DNA from: Clostridiales bacterium
GTDB lineage: Bacteria; Bacillota; Clostridia; Oscillospirales; CAG-272
DNA: 46,348 bases
Direction: 5' to 3'
Assembly: GCA_012800735.1 (NCBI GenBank)
Contig: JAAZIU010000024.1
Location: forward strand, 1-46,348
Shown here piece after piece: positions 9,026 to 17,530 of this stretch (positions are counted from its first letter, which is position 1; each line of letters begins with the position of its first letter). The notes beneath the pieces were generated by a model. The model made no database searches, was not told the origin of the DNA, and was given only the letters and a program-made list of their open reading frames with translations. The position numbers were made by a program, and so were the translations under genes.

Positions 9026-12000
9026 TTATTCATTTAAGGGAATCAAAACAGTGCGGATATTGTATGACGCGTCGTAAATGTCAAGATAAATATGTTCCGC
9101 TTCGATATCTGTTATATCAAAAGTATACTCAAAAGTCTGACCGAGTTCATCTGAATCGAGCATGATATCTTCCGCATAAGGAACAATTTCTTTGTCTTCC
9201 GATTCGCCTTCATACAGTGATATAAGCGAAATGAGGTAATTGTCAGATACTTTTACTGTGAGATATTTCTCCCCGTCTTCACTTATTATTTCATAGCTTT
9301 CAAGCGCGGGTTTTTCATTATCTATCAAAAATTCGAGTTCGTAATTCTGATACAGCTCCGGCGCGCTCTCCGGCGATGCTTTTATAACGACACGGTATCG
9401 TCCGTCCGGGTAGGTGTAATCGATGTTATCCGAATCGACAAGATAATAAAGAACAGAGTTGTCATATATCAGACTGCCCTCGTCATCAGTTCCTACCTTT
9501 GTTATATATTCCCAGGGATCTGACAACAGCTGCTCGTCATTTTCGTTATATAATTCAACTGTCAGATATCTTGCGTTGCGGAGCAGTTGAATATTAACTA
9601 TCAAGTCGTCGTTTATGCCGTCGTTATTGGGAGAAACGGCGCAGAGACGCGGATCGAATATATTTTCATCGAAAAGGCTTTCGCCGAGTTCATAGTAAAA
9701 GAAAGCTTCTTCCCCGAAATACACGGTAGTGTAAAGCGACGTAGTCATAAATTTACCCGAAATGTCAAATATCGGCAAAGCATCCCAATCATCTGAAAAA
9801 CCAAGAAAAGGGATTGATACAACATCCGAATATTCGTCCTCTTCGCCTTCGCATTCAAAAGCATATATGAAACCTTCGATAAAAAAGCCGTTTTTATATA
9901 TCTTTTCAAATTCGAGCGTTTCAAGTTTGCTCAGTTTTACTTTGAGGGAAAGTTCAACGGACGACTTTGCCGGAACAGCGACGGGTTCAGGATTATATCT
10001 TTCATTTGCAAGATTATAATCGGTTTTATCTTCTCCTATCGTTACCTTTGCGCCTTCAAAACAATAACCGTAACCTGCGCAGAATCCTTCGCTTATCTCA
10101 TCGATATAGTAATAATCCTCGGTCATGACATAAGCGCCGATATAATAATTGCGATCTTCTTCCGATGTATTAACAAGCTGCACTTTTATTTCGAATTCAT
10201 TTCCGAGGTTATCGCCGAGAGAAAGCTTTGCGCTTTTTGTATTTGGGTCGATAAGTTCGGTATAGCTTGAAAGAGCGTAATCGGCCACTGCAAGACCGGC
10301 GCCCTGACAGCGAGGAGATATGAGACAGTAGTCGTCGGTTAATACCTCAGCCGAGTTCATCATTCTTACGTTTACCCGGTCTCCGATGTTATCTATACCG
10401 TCGATTTCATAAAAGTCAGCTTCGGTTTCACAGAGCATCTCTCTTATCAGCAGCGAAATTCCGGTGATATACGGGCAGGACATAGATGTACCGCTCATGT
10501 TCCCTGCTTTGCCGTCCGCTAATGCAGAATAAATATCGGTTCCGAACCCTGTTATATCCGGTTTTAGCTCAAGCAGACCGTTGGGACCCCAGGAACTGAA
10601 ATCGGACATCCGTCCGTATTCTGGTGATTCGGAGACAATATTTTCCTGTTCAATTTTAATACGGGAGCTTTTCGACGCAAGCAGGATAGCTGCGTCAGAC
10701 TTTAGAATAAAGCAGGCGGGAATAAGCCCGGCATCAACAAACATTGAAACATATGATGAGCTTTCGACATTGTCATATATGATGACCCCGAGAGCGCCGC
10801 GTTCCTGCGCGTTTGTGATTTTTTCGGTAAAGGTAATCTCGCCGCGCTGTATGACAGCTATCTTACCCGATACGTCAATACCTTCGAAATCTTCCGGAAC
10901 GCCGATTCCCGGCACTGCCGCAAAGCGCAAACTCTTTCCTTTGAAAGTGTCTATAAAAGTATAATTTGAATCTTCTTCAAAATCAATATAGCTTCCGTCG
11001 GAAAGTCTGATGTGATTTAAAGTCATTCTCTTTTCCGGAACAGCCGAAGCAACCGCTATTACATCAGAATAGGTCGCCTCGCCGCCCAAAGTAGAGTAAT
11101 CGGGAGCATAAGCGGGAGAATCGCTTATCGCGTAGTTTAAGTCATAGCCGGAGTTGCTTCCGGTATGCGATTCGTTGCCGGCGGAGAAATAAACATTGAT
11201 ACCGGCTTTTCTCATAGCAGCGAGCGTTACCGAAAAGGAAACGTCGGGATCGGCGTCTTCCGCAAAGCCCGATACATAGCCGAGACTCAGATTGACCGAG
11301 TCAACGCCCAAAGTCATCGCGTCATCCAGAGCCTCATAAATACAGTAATTCTTGAGATAGCCGTCCGAATCCATGACCTTCATCATAAGAAGCTGCGCTT
11401 CCGGCGCGATGCCCCAGAATCCGGATTCGTTGCCGTCTGAGTTGTTGCCGGCGATAATTCCGGCAACATGGGTTCCGTGTTCGAGATCGTCAGCTTTAAG
11501 ATCGGTATCACCCTCGCCGTAATCAAAGGCAAAGGGAATTTTTGCGCTTACATAAGCGTCTTCGGCATAATCAATGTCTTTCGAAGCATTGAGTTCTCCG
11601 AAAAGTTCGTCTATATCTTTTAATTTAAGTCTCGCGGTTTCTTCATCGGACAGAGCGAATACGAAATGACCGGTATCAAATGAGGAATCGATGACGGCGG
11701 CTACCATCCCTTCGCCCTTGTATTCAGATTTTATAGTCTCCCGAACGGTCCAGACCGATTTATCGTTTTTTACTTCTTCAGATTCTTCTTCCGTAATTTC
11801 GTCTTCCGAAGAAAGTTTTTCATCTTCGGAAAGCGCTTTATAGCTTTTGACAGGACAAATTCGGGTTATCTGCCTGAAGCCAAGAAGCTTTGAGACTTCA
11901 GAGCTGTCAAGCTCTATCGCAATCATATCGAAATTTCTATAAACGCAGAGAATCTCAGCACCTGTCGCCCGGGAAATACGACCCGCCAGGTTCTGTCTGT

Positions 12001-12127
12001 CAGTTACGCTGTCTGTTATTAATATTTTTACAATCCTTTCCCGAGGCTTCGCAAAAGAAACCGCAGACCCGGCAGACGCAAATAATACGATAGCCAGCAG
12101 TAATGAAAGGATTTTTTGTTTTTTCAT
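9026..12127 (-). CDS. Large secreted S8 (subtilisin-like) serine protease with PA insert, upstream copy
   Basis: This exported protease of about 1033 aa has the same layout as its neighbour: signal peptide, propeptide, an acidic Glu/Ser-rich linker, then the catalytic Asp, His, Asn and Ser in AVIDSSFD, EHGTHVAG, SAGNESH and GTSMSCPY (Asp151, His221, Asn322 and Ser552, counted from the upstream ATG at 12139). A PA domain lies near 405-490, and Fn3-like C-terminal domains include AVSPNNDGINDDL. It is closer to the S8 consensus than the downstream copy. I start at the ATG at 12127 because GAGGA lies 5 nt before it; the ATG at 12139 has no ribosome site. The pair probably arose by tandem duplication, with strong divergence since. 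Confidence 0.9.
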   Translation of the reverse strand: MKKQKILSLLLAIVLFASAGSAVSFAKPRERIVKILITDSVTDRQNLAGRISRATGAEILCVYRNFDMIAIELDSSEVSKLLGFRQITRICPVKSYKALSEDEKLSSEDEITEEESEEVKNDKSVWTVRETIKSEYKGEGMVAAVIDSSFDTGHFVFALSDEETARLKLKDIDELFGELNASKDIDYAEDAYVSAKIPFAFDYGEGDTDLKADDLEHGTHVAGIIAGNNSDGNESGFWGIAPEAQLLMMKVMDSDGYLKNYCIYEALDDAMTLGVDSVNLSLGYVSGFAEDADPDVSFSVTLAAMRKAGINVYFSAGNESHTGSNSGYDLNYAISDSPAYAPDYSTLGGEATYSDVIAVASAVPEKRMTLNHIRLSDGSYIDFEEDSNYTFIDTFKGKSLRFAAVPGIGVPEDFEGIDVSGKIAVIQRGEITFTEKITNAQERGALGVIIYDNVESSSYVSMFVDAGLIPACFILKSDAAILLASKSSRIKIEQENIVSESPEYGRMSDFSSWGPNGLLELKPDITGFGTDIYSALADGKAGNMSGTSMSCPYITGISLLIREMLCETEADFYEIDGIDNIGDRVNVRMMNSAEVLTDDYCLISPRCQGAGLAVADYALSSYTELIDPNTKSAKLSLGDNLGNEFEIKVQLVNTSEEDRNYYIGAYVMTEDYYYIDEISEGFCAGYGYCFEGAKVTIGEDKTDYNLANERYNPEPVAVPAKSSVELSLKVKLSKLETLEFEKIYKNGFFIEGFIYAFECEGEEDEYSDVVSIPFLGFSDDWDALPIFDISGKFMTTSLYTTVYFGEEAFFYYELGESLFDENIFDPRLCAVSPNNDGINDDLIVNIQLLRNARYLTVELYNENDEQLLSDPWEYITKVGTDDEGSLIYDNSVLYYLVDSDNIDYTYPDGRYRVVIKASPESAPELYQNYELEFLIDNEKPALESYEIISEDGEKYLTVKVSDNYLISLISLYEGESEDKEIVPYAEDIMLDSDELGQTFEYTFDITDIEAEHIYLDIYDASYNIRTVLIPLNE

Positions 12128-12173
12128 GATTATCCTCATATTGATTATATTCTCAGACCTTTACGTATAGTGG

Positions 12174-12191
12174 TATACCGTTTCCGGTATA
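12174..12191 (-). promoter_or_regulatory. Inverted repeat upstream of the S8 protease operon
   Basis: TATACCG and CGGTATA form a perfect 7-4-7 dyad, located just upstream of the -35 position that belongs to the TATAAT at 12144-12149. It could be a regulator site. This is inference from position and symmetry. Confidence 0.35.
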
Positions 12192-12234
12192 TATTAGTTT
12201 ATCCGAGGGGATGGATTTGCATGAGTCTTTTTAT

Positions 12235-12276
12235 CGGAGGTATAAATGTCAGTTTATACAAGCAGATTTACCTCCG
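12235..12276 (-). promoter_or_regulatory. Leader hairpin enclosing a ribosome-binding-like GGAGG
   Basis: On the minus strand CGGAGGTA (12269-12276) pairs with TACCTCCG (12235-12242), and GTATAAA pairs with TTTATAC inside. The 5' arm contains a consensus GGAGG that the stem would hide, about 110-145 nt before the protease start. It may be a structured leader of the protease operon. Confidence 0.4.
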
Positions 12277-12386
12277 GTTGAGTGACTGTCTAAATATGAA
12301 ATTCACTCAGGATATTATATCATTTTTTGCGATTTTGATGTTTATTTTATATTAACTCATGTTGAATTATTTAATAATTCAAAGAA

Positions 12387-12428
12387 AAAAGCCCGCGGGG
12401 GCTGTTTAGGTAATGCTCGCGGGCTTTT
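12387..12428. terminator. Terminator after the acyl-CoA ligase
   Basis: AAAAGCCCGCG (12387-12397) pairs with CGCGGGCTTTT (12418-12428), 11 nt beyond the stop codon at 12440, with A/T runs on both sides. It can act in both directions. Confidence 0.85.
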
Positions 12429-12439
12429 ATTCTTTCGTT

Positions 12440-14143
12440 TTATTCATCGCCGCTTATTGATTTGCGGTTGATTTTCTGAGTCGCTATTTTTTCAAATGGC
12501 TCGCGTCGGATGATGACTTTCGCAACCTGTTTATAGAAAGGAAGCGGCTTACAAACCTCGGTTACATCGTTTTTCAGCTGTTCAACCGGTTCGGTTATAT
12601 TCATTTCGGCTAATTTCTCTTCGTTGAGGTATGTCTCGGCAATCAGAGCAACTTCGCTTCCCATTGCATCCTTCTTGGAATAAACGACAACTTCCTGAAC
12701 ATAAGGGATGTTCATGATGTAATTTTCTATTTCCTCGGGATAGACATTTTTGCCGTTGCTGAGAATTATCATATTCTTCTTTCGGCCGGTAATCATGAGC
12801 TGTTCATCTTCGTTCATACGGCCGTAATCGCCGGTATGGAACCAGCCGTCGACAATGGCTTTGCGTGTTTCTTCTTCGTTTTTATAATAACCGAGCATAA
12901 CCGTGTCGCCCTTGACGCAGATTTCACCGTTGCCGTCCTCATCCGGATCGTCGATTCTGATTTCAAGACAAGGCAATACAGTTCCGCAGGTATGGAAATT
13001 ATTGAAATAGTCGCGGTTGGCGGCGACAAGCGGAGAACATTCGGTAATTCCGTAGCCGTTTATGAGATTTATGCCTATGGCGTCAAAAAATTCACCTATT
13101 TCCGGTCGAATCGGGGCTCCGCCGCAAACAATTTTAATCAAATTTCCGCCGAACTGATTGATGAGCTTTTTGAATATGGTTCTCCTCAGATCGATGCCGA
13201 TTTTGCGCAGTCCGTTCGAGAATTTCATCATCCTTCTCAGCATTGCGTCCTGACCCGATTCCTTTGCGGAGTTCCAGATCTTTTTATAAAAAGCTTCTGC
13301 TATGGCGGGGACAATATAGATATAAGCGGGCTTGAATTCATTAAGATTCTTCGCAATATTGCGAATTTTATCGTTGATGCAGATGGTTACATGCTTATGA
13401 ATGCCGACGAGTATTCCGGCTACCGCCTCATAGGTATGGTTATACGGCAGCACAGAAAGTCCGGTGTCAAATACCGTTGATACTCTCAAACCGTGATGAA
13501 CCATTGAACTGAGGTTATGATCAGACAGCATGACGCCCTTGGCGATTCCGGTAGTTCCGGAGGTATATACCAGCAGCTTAAGGGTGTTCAGATTATAAGT
13601 CTGGTCAAGATAAGCTCTTGAACCGCTGTCAAAGGCAGCGCGGCCATGAGCCAGCAGCTTTTTGTAATCGATATACTTACCGTCGACTTCTCCCTCTTTT
13701 CCGTCAAAATTAATGAAAGATTTGATTTTTGGAAGTTCCGACTGATTTTCCTTCAGCATTTTAGTAAATGTGTCGGAATGGAAGAGATAATCCGCGTCAC
13801 TGTTTGTAAGGATATAAACAATTTCCTTCGGCGGCAGTTCCTTATCTACCGGAACGAAAACATTGTCTGAAGTTATCGCAGCAAGGAATGCGACGATATA
13901 ATCATAAGAGTTTTCGCTCAAACAGGCAAGATGAGCTCCGTGAATTCCCTTTTCCGCTATTGCGGTTCCGAGACTCTTGACATCATGCGCAAATTCGGAA
14001 TAGGTAACCGATACAGTTTCATCGCCGTTCTTATATTTAAAGGCGATCTGATCACCGGCTTCCGCTTCGGCGTCATAGAGCATCTGGCGTATGCTGGGGA
14101 CGGGTTTGACGTCATACAAGGGGTAATTTTGCTGTTTTTTCAT
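12440..14143 (-). CDS. AMP-forming long-chain acyl-CoA ligase (FadD/ACSL-like)
   Basis: This 567-aa cytoplasmic enzyme would activate free fatty acids to acyl-CoA (or acyl-ACP) through an acyl-AMP. Visible adenylation motifs are YTSGTTGIAKG (about 193-203), GYGITECSP, GWFHTGDYG, GRKKNMIILSNGKNV, and a C-terminal KINRKSI that carries the likely catalytic lysine. Length and motif spelling fit the long-chain group rather than acetyl-CoA synthetase. I start at the ATG at 14143, which has AAGAGG 8 nt upstream; a GTG at 14152 overlaps that site. It stands alone, with a 5' region of about 190 nt holding a dyad like those before the fatty-acid operon. Confidence 0.85.
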   Translation of the reverse strand: MKKQQNYPLYDVKPVPSIRQMLYDAEAEAGDQIAFKYKNGDETVSVTYSEFAHDVKSLGTAIAEKGIHGAHLACLSENSYDYIVAFLAAITSDNVFVPVDKELPPKEIVYILTNSDADYLFHSDTFTKMLKENQSELPKIKSFINFDGKEGEVDGKYIDYKKLLAHGRAAFDSGSRAYLDQTYNLNTLKLLVYTSGTTGIAKGVMLSDHNLSSMVHHGLRVSTVFDTGLSVLPYNHTYEAVAGILVGIHKHVTICINDKIRNIAKNLNEFKPAYIYIVPAIAEAFYKKIWNSAKESGQDAMLRRMMKFSNGLRKIGIDLRRTIFKKLINQFGGNLIKIVCGGAPIRPEIGEFFDAIGINLINGYGITECSPLVAANRDYFNNFHTCGTVLPCLEIRIDDPDEDGNGEICVKGDTVMLGYYKNEEETRKAIVDGWFHTGDYGRMNEDEQLMITGRKKNMIILSNGKNVYPEEIENYIMNIPYVQEVVVYSKKDAMGSEVALIAETYLNEEKLAEMNITEPVEQLKNDVTEVCKPLPFYKQVAKVIIRREPFEKIATQKINRKSISGDE

Positions 14144-14183
14144 TCTCTGCACCTCTTAATTAAAAATAACGGTCATAAAGCTA

Positions 14184-14330
14184 TTATTGTCGCCGGTTAA
14201 ACAATGGAGCCGCACCACGCATATCGGCCGTGAAATTTGCGGGGAATCCGGGGCTGCGGGCATCCGAACTCACATGGGACAGCTTCATTGCATTAGACGG
14301 ATATTTTGCAAAGTAATCAGCGCTCGGCAT
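14184..14330 (-). CDS. Possible 48-aa small ORF in the acyl-CoA ligase leader
   Basis: An ATG-to-TAA ORF begins MPSADYFAKYPSNAMKLSHV and ends APLFNRRQ. Its base composition matches coding DNA here better than the AT-rich flanks. No ribosome site precedes the ATG, which instead lies inside the inverted repeat. It could be a leader peptide of the ligase gene 40 bp downstream, a small protein or chance. I do not recognise it. Confidence 0.25.
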   Translation of the reverse strand: MPSADYFAKYPSNAMKLSHVSSDARSPGFPANFTADMRGAAPLFNRRQ

Positions 14331-14339
14331 GATTACTTT
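14310..14339 (-). promoter_or_regulatory. Perfect inverted repeat AAAGTAATCA-N10-TGATTACTTT
   Basis: The two 10-bp arms (14310-14319 and 14330-14339) are exact complements. They sit at the predicted transcription start of the acyl-CoA ligase, just downstream of TATAAT at 14344-14349, as a repressor operator would. Similar half-sites recur in the fatty-acid operon leader near 38.07 and 38.14 kb. Confidence 0.5.
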
Positions 14340-14421
14340 ATATATTATACTACAATATCGAACATAATTATATTGAATATTGTTAACATTTACTTATTTT
14401 TAAACATTTTAAAAGAAAAAC

Positions 14422-14450
14422 TTGACGGAAACAGACGAAAGCAGTATAAT
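14422..14450 (+). promoter_or_regulatory. Esterase promoter
   Basis: TTGACG (14422-14427), 17 bp, TATAAT (14445-14450). The expected start of the RNA near 14457 lies about 34 nt before the esterase ATG. Confidence 0.85.
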
Positions 14451-14490
14451 GAAAACAGCAGCATTTTCTGAGTTTAAAGGAGTAATTGAT

Positions 14491-15273
14491 ATGGCGCTTT
14501 TAAATGTACGATTCTTTTCCCCGACACTCGGTATGCAGACCGAGATGAATGTAATTTTGCCGCAGTCTGAGTCTTCGCGCAGCGACGGTAAATTTCCGGT
14601 TCTCTTTCTCTACCACGGAATGAGCGACGACTGCTCGATATGGCTGCGCCGTACCTCTATCGAAAGATACGCAGAAGGAAAAGGGCTGGCTATCGTAATG
14701 CCGTCAGCAGGTCTTTCCTGGTATGTAAATCAAAAATGCATGGGCAATTTCGGACATTTTTTTGATTTCTTCTCTCGGGAGCTTCCGGCAACCGTCCGTA
14801 CACTTTTCCCTCAGATATCAGCCGATCGGGAAGATAATTTTGTCGCCGGTCTTTCAATGGGCGGCTACGGCGCCTTCAATATGGCTATAAATGCTTCCGA
14901 AAATTTCAGCGCCGCCGCTTCCCTTTCCGGAGCCGTCGATATGGCTTTCCGGTCGAAGGAAAAACTTCAGAACGATCCGGATCCATACTGGAAAGATATT
15001 TTCGGAAATGAAGAAGAATTCTTGGGCGGGCAATTCGATCTTGCCGCAAGAGCCGAATGGCTTAAAAAAAGCGGCAAGCCTATACCACGGTTTTATATGT
15101 GGTGCGGTACCGAGGATTTTTTATACGAACAGAATTTATCGATGTCGGATAAAATGCGGAAACTCGGTTTTGATTTGACCTATGAAGAATCGGAGGGAAG
15201 CCATTCCTGGGTTTATTGGGATAAAAAAATCCGTACTGTGCTTGACTGGCTCGGATTCCCGCCAAACGACTGA
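14491..15273 (+). CDS. Esterase of the esterase D / acetylxylan-tributyrin esterase type
   Basis: This 260-aa alpha/beta hydrolase begins MALLNVRFFSPTLGMQ, the usual start of the EstA-like group. The triad is Ser122 in GLSMGG, Asp209 in CGTEDF and His238 in GSHSW. It would hydrolyse short-chain esters, for example acetyl groups on sugars, in the cytoplasm, because there is no signal peptide. The ATG at 14491 follows AAAGGAG. A longer reading from 14422 is excluded because it would begin inside the -35 box. It is a single-gene unit with its own promoter and terminator. The real substrate is not evident from the sequence. Confidence 0.85.
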   Translation: MALLNVRFFSPTLGMQTEMNVILPQSESSRSDGKFPVLFLYHGMSDDCSIWLRRTSIERYAEGKGLAIVMPSAGLSWYVNQKCMGNFGHFFDFFSRELPATVRTLFPQISADREDNFVAGLSMGGYGAFNMAINASENFSAAASLSGAVDMAFRSKEKLQNDPDPYWKDIFGNEEEFLGGQFDLAARAEWLKKSGKPIPRFYMWCGTEDFLYEQNLSMSDKMRKLGFDLTYEESEGSHSWVYWDKKIRTVLDWLGFPPND

Positions 15274-15280
15274 ACACAAT

Positions 15281-15309
15281 AAAACAGGGACGGAAAGCGT
15301 CCCTGTTTT
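15281..15309 (+). terminator. Esterase terminator
   Basis: AAAACAGGGACG pairs with CGTCCCTGTTTT around GAAAG, followed by AGTTTTTAG, 8 nt after the stop. Confidence 0.9.
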
Positions 15310-15416
15310 AGTTTTTAGAATATTATGGTATTATCTTTAATAATTTATCAACACTGAACCGTCAAATCAAAATTCGTCGTAATGATTATATTTCAAAAAC
15401 ACTCGCGGATTGGTAA

Positions 15417-17438
15417 TCAATCGGGCAAATCAAGAACATATACCCGCATCTGGCGTCGACCGAATTTAAGCTGAGCATCAAGATCGTCTCCCATATATAT
15501 ATCGATTTTATTTCCTATGATTGCTCCGCCGACGTCTTCGGCATATACTACTCCGATATTATATGAATCGCCGATCACATAGCATTTTGATCCCAGAGGG
15601 ATAACTTTTGGATCAACCGCTATCATGCCTATCTGCGCCCGCTTTCCGGATGCGACATAATCGCCGTCTCCGCCCCAGCCGGTATCAACTCCGTATGCCG
15701 TTGCTTCCGCATCGAAATAGTAGAGATAATCATACCATTGTCCGTTCGGAGCCTGGAATTTGCCTCCGACGCCTTCGTAAACAACCTCGGTCTGAGGCTT
15801 TATGTCTATTGTCTCGGAGATTTTTTCGCTTGACTGAAGCTCGCCGTTCAAATATCTCTCGCGGTAAATGCAGTCTGCGGTGCCGCTGATTCCGGAACGG
15901 AGTAGTATTTTTGTGCCCTTCGGTATGGTGTCGGTTTCAATTGTCTTTGTTTCATATGGGATAGCTTCGAAGATTTCGGTATCAATGAAAGTAACAAGGT
16001 CCATTTTCAGTTCCATGTCGTTTTCCAACACGGTTGACTTTGAATAATTGACAACATATTCCCAGTTATCGGAACCATCCTCGGCAGGAGTCAGCTTATC
16101 GCTAATTTGCCTCATGAATTCACCGACGGTGATTTTATCTGTGGTCAGGGATGTAGCTTGTGTTCCGCGAATCGTATATCTGATATTTACTTTATCGTCG
16201 AGTCCTTTGAAAGCGTTGTTTGCCGCTACGGGTCTTACTTCAGCTTTTCTTGAGGAAATATGGGTGTCGAGACCAGTCGGAAGATTCCGGAATATATAAT
16301 TTGCGGATATCAGAACAGCAGAGCCGATAAGTATTGTCAACGCCGCGATTATTGAGATAATCGCTGCTTTTCTTTCGTTTAGAGATTTTCGATCGAAAAA
16401 TGATGTCACCCGATTAAGAACGACTTTAACTTTGGCTTTTGTTTCGTCGGTTTTCTTTCGGTCGAAAAACGATTTCAATCGGTTAAGAACAACCTTAACC
16501 TTGACTTTTCTTTCATCTGTTTTCTTTCGATCGAAAAACAGCTTTATTTTATCCTGTATCAGCGCCAACAAATTTTTAAACTTAGCTAAGGTTTTTGCTA
16601 TAATGATCTTTGGCGTCAAATCAACCGGCTTAATCCCCGATTCTTCAGCCGTTATTTCTGTTTTGTTTGATTTATCTTCCGATTCTTCGGTAAAATCCAC
16701 CGGCTCTTCATTCGTTTTTTCAGTTTCCGGTAAATAATCGTTGCTCAAAAGCTCAGAATTTACAGCAGTGTCGCCTGTGATTTCGGGTTTATCAGATTCG
16801 TTTGAGAAAGCCGGTATTGAAGAATCGCTTTTCTCTTCTTTTTTATTTAACAGATCTTCCGACTCATCGTCAAGCTTTGAATTATCAATCTCGAAAATTT
16901 CTTGCGGCTGTTCTTTTTCATCCGTCATGGAAATTTTAACTTCGGCGTCATCGGGTTGCTGTAAAAATTCATATTCAGCGGATTGAAAATCAATTTCTGA
17001 ATTGATTGCGTCTTCCGCGGTGTCTTCGGGCGAAGGTTCCGTCTTCGCTTCCGGGACAAAATCTGTCGGGTCGATTTGAGGTTCTCCGCTTACGTCATCT
17101 CTATCTGAGATAACAGAATTTTCAGGCGAGGTGATATCGCCCGGTATGCGGATTAAGCTGATAATTGATTCCGAATCATTTTTTTCGGATTCGATCTGTG
17201 TTTCTTCCAGCGATGACAACTCCTCAGATTCTTTTGAGACGGTGATTTCAGATTGTGTATCCTCCGTAATATCCGAAAAGACAGTATCTGTTTTAATATC
17301 GTTTATTATCTCGCCGATATCTGACTTGATGTCATTTTCGCCTTGCCTTTGACCGCTTTCGGTTGATTTTTTATTTTCCTTATCCGGAGAAGATTGAAAA
17401 TAATTACCGCCGCCGGTCTTTTTTGCTGGGTCAGGCAT
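15417..17438 (-). CDS. Membrane-anchored G5-3D cell-wall protein with acidic N-terminal region and 23-aa repeats
   Basis: This 673-aa protein has four parts. Residues 1-280 are low-complexity and acidic (Glu, Asp, Ser). Residues 301-360 carry two full and one partial copy of a basic 23-residue repeat starting FFDRKKTDE. A transmembrane helix lies at about 359-383. Outside are a G5 domain (about 485-556) and a C-terminal 3D domain (about 576-670) with DAEATAYG, MIAVDPKVIPLG, AEDVGGAIIGNKIDIYMG. The 3D domain shares the MltA-type double-psi fold with conserved Asp residues, so a peptidoglycan lytic role as in YabE/YocH-like proteins is likely. AGGAGG precedes the ATG. It lies downstream of rpsI but is separated by a terminator. 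Confidence 0.85.
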   Translation of the reverse strand: MPDPAKKTGGGNYFQSSPDKENKKSTESGQRQGENDIKSDIGEIINDIKTDTVFSDITEDTQSEITVSKESEELSSLEETQIESEKNDSESIISLIRIPGDITSPENSVISDRDDVSGEPQIDPTDFVPEAKTEPSPEDTAEDAINSEIDFQSAEYEFLQQPDDAEVKISMTDEKEQPQEIFEIDNSKLDDESEDLLNKKEEKSDSSIPAFSNESDKPEITGDTAVNSELLSNDYLPETEKTNEEPVDFTEESEDKSNKTEITAEESGIKPVDLTPKIIIAKTLAKFKNLLALIQDKIKLFFDRKKTDERKVKVKVVLNRLKSFFDRKKTDETKAKVKVVLNRVTSFFDRKSLNERKAAIISIIAALTILIGSAVLISANYIFRNLPTGLDTHISSRKAEVRPVAANNAFKGLDDKVNIRYTIRGTQATSLTTDKITVGEFMRQISDKLTPAEDGSDNWEYVVNYSKSTVLENDMELKMDLVTFIDTEIFEAIPYETKTIETDTIPKGTKILLRSGISGTADCIYRERYLNGELQSSEKISETIDIKPQTEVVYEGVGGKFQAPNGQWYDYLYYFDAEATAYGVDTGWGGDGDYVASGKRAQIGMIAVDPKVIPLGSKCYVIGDSYNIGVVYAEDVGGAIIGNKIDIYMGDDLDAQLKFGRRQMRVYVLDLPD
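16393..16538 (-). repeat. 69-bp in-frame repeats inside the 3D-protein gene
   Basis: TCGAAAAA occurs at 16393, 16462 and 16531, spaced exactly 69 bp, and the sequence between copies is highly similar. They encode the FFDRK...NR repeats next to the membrane helix. The unit number may vary between strains by slippage. Confidence 0.85.
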
Positions 17439-17488
17439 AAATAATTACCTCCTGATGAGGGAACGGGGTAAGAGTATTACTACTAAAA

Positions 17489-17512
17489 TTGCCCCTGTTG
17501 AAGCAGGGGCAA
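17489..17512 (-). terminator. rplM-rpsI terminator
   Basis: TTGCCCCTG and CAGGGGCAA form a 9-bp stem with a 6-nt loop, followed by TTTTAG on the minus strand, 18 nt after the rpsI stop. Confidence 0.85.
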
Positions 17513-17530
17513 GATGATATATCCGAAAGA

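Larger units (their letters stand above)
12128..12439. other. Intergenic region between the S8 protease operon and the acyl-CoA ligase
   Basis: It holds the terminator of the acyl-CoA ligase and the upstream region of the protease pair. On the minus strand there are TATAAT boxes at 12314-12319 and 12144-12149, both without a good -35, a TATACCG/CGGTATA dyad (12174-12191) and a larger hairpin (12235-12276). No protein-coding ORF in it is convincing. Confidence 0.6.
14153..14490. other. Divergent regulatory region between acyl-CoA ligase and esterase
   Basis: This 338-bp gap has a GC-richer core (about 14190-14330) in AT-rich flanks. It contains a -10-like TATAAT on the minus strand (14344-14349), a 10-10-10 perfect inverted repeat at 14310-14339, a possible 48-codon minus-strand ORF (14184-14330) and the esterase promoter (14422-14450). 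Confidence 0.6.

Noticed and set aside
12116..12355. 79-codon plus-strand ORF upstream of the protease operon
   Set aside because: It overlaps the first codons of the protease gene and the structured leader, with no ribosome site or promoter.
14187..14471. Plus-strand 94-codon ORF upstream of the esterase
   Set aside because: It runs through the inverted repeat, AT-rich spacer and esterase promoter and has no ribosome site; composition is not coding-like at its 3' half.
14422..14490. 23-residue N-terminal extension of the esterase
   Set aside because: It would start within the -35 hexamer, and the internal ATG has a strong ribosome site and matches the family start.
16393..16538. Regularly spaced repeats that could be read as a CRISPR-like array
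   Set aside because: The 69-bp units are similar along their whole length, are in frame and encode protein repeats; there are no unique spacers.
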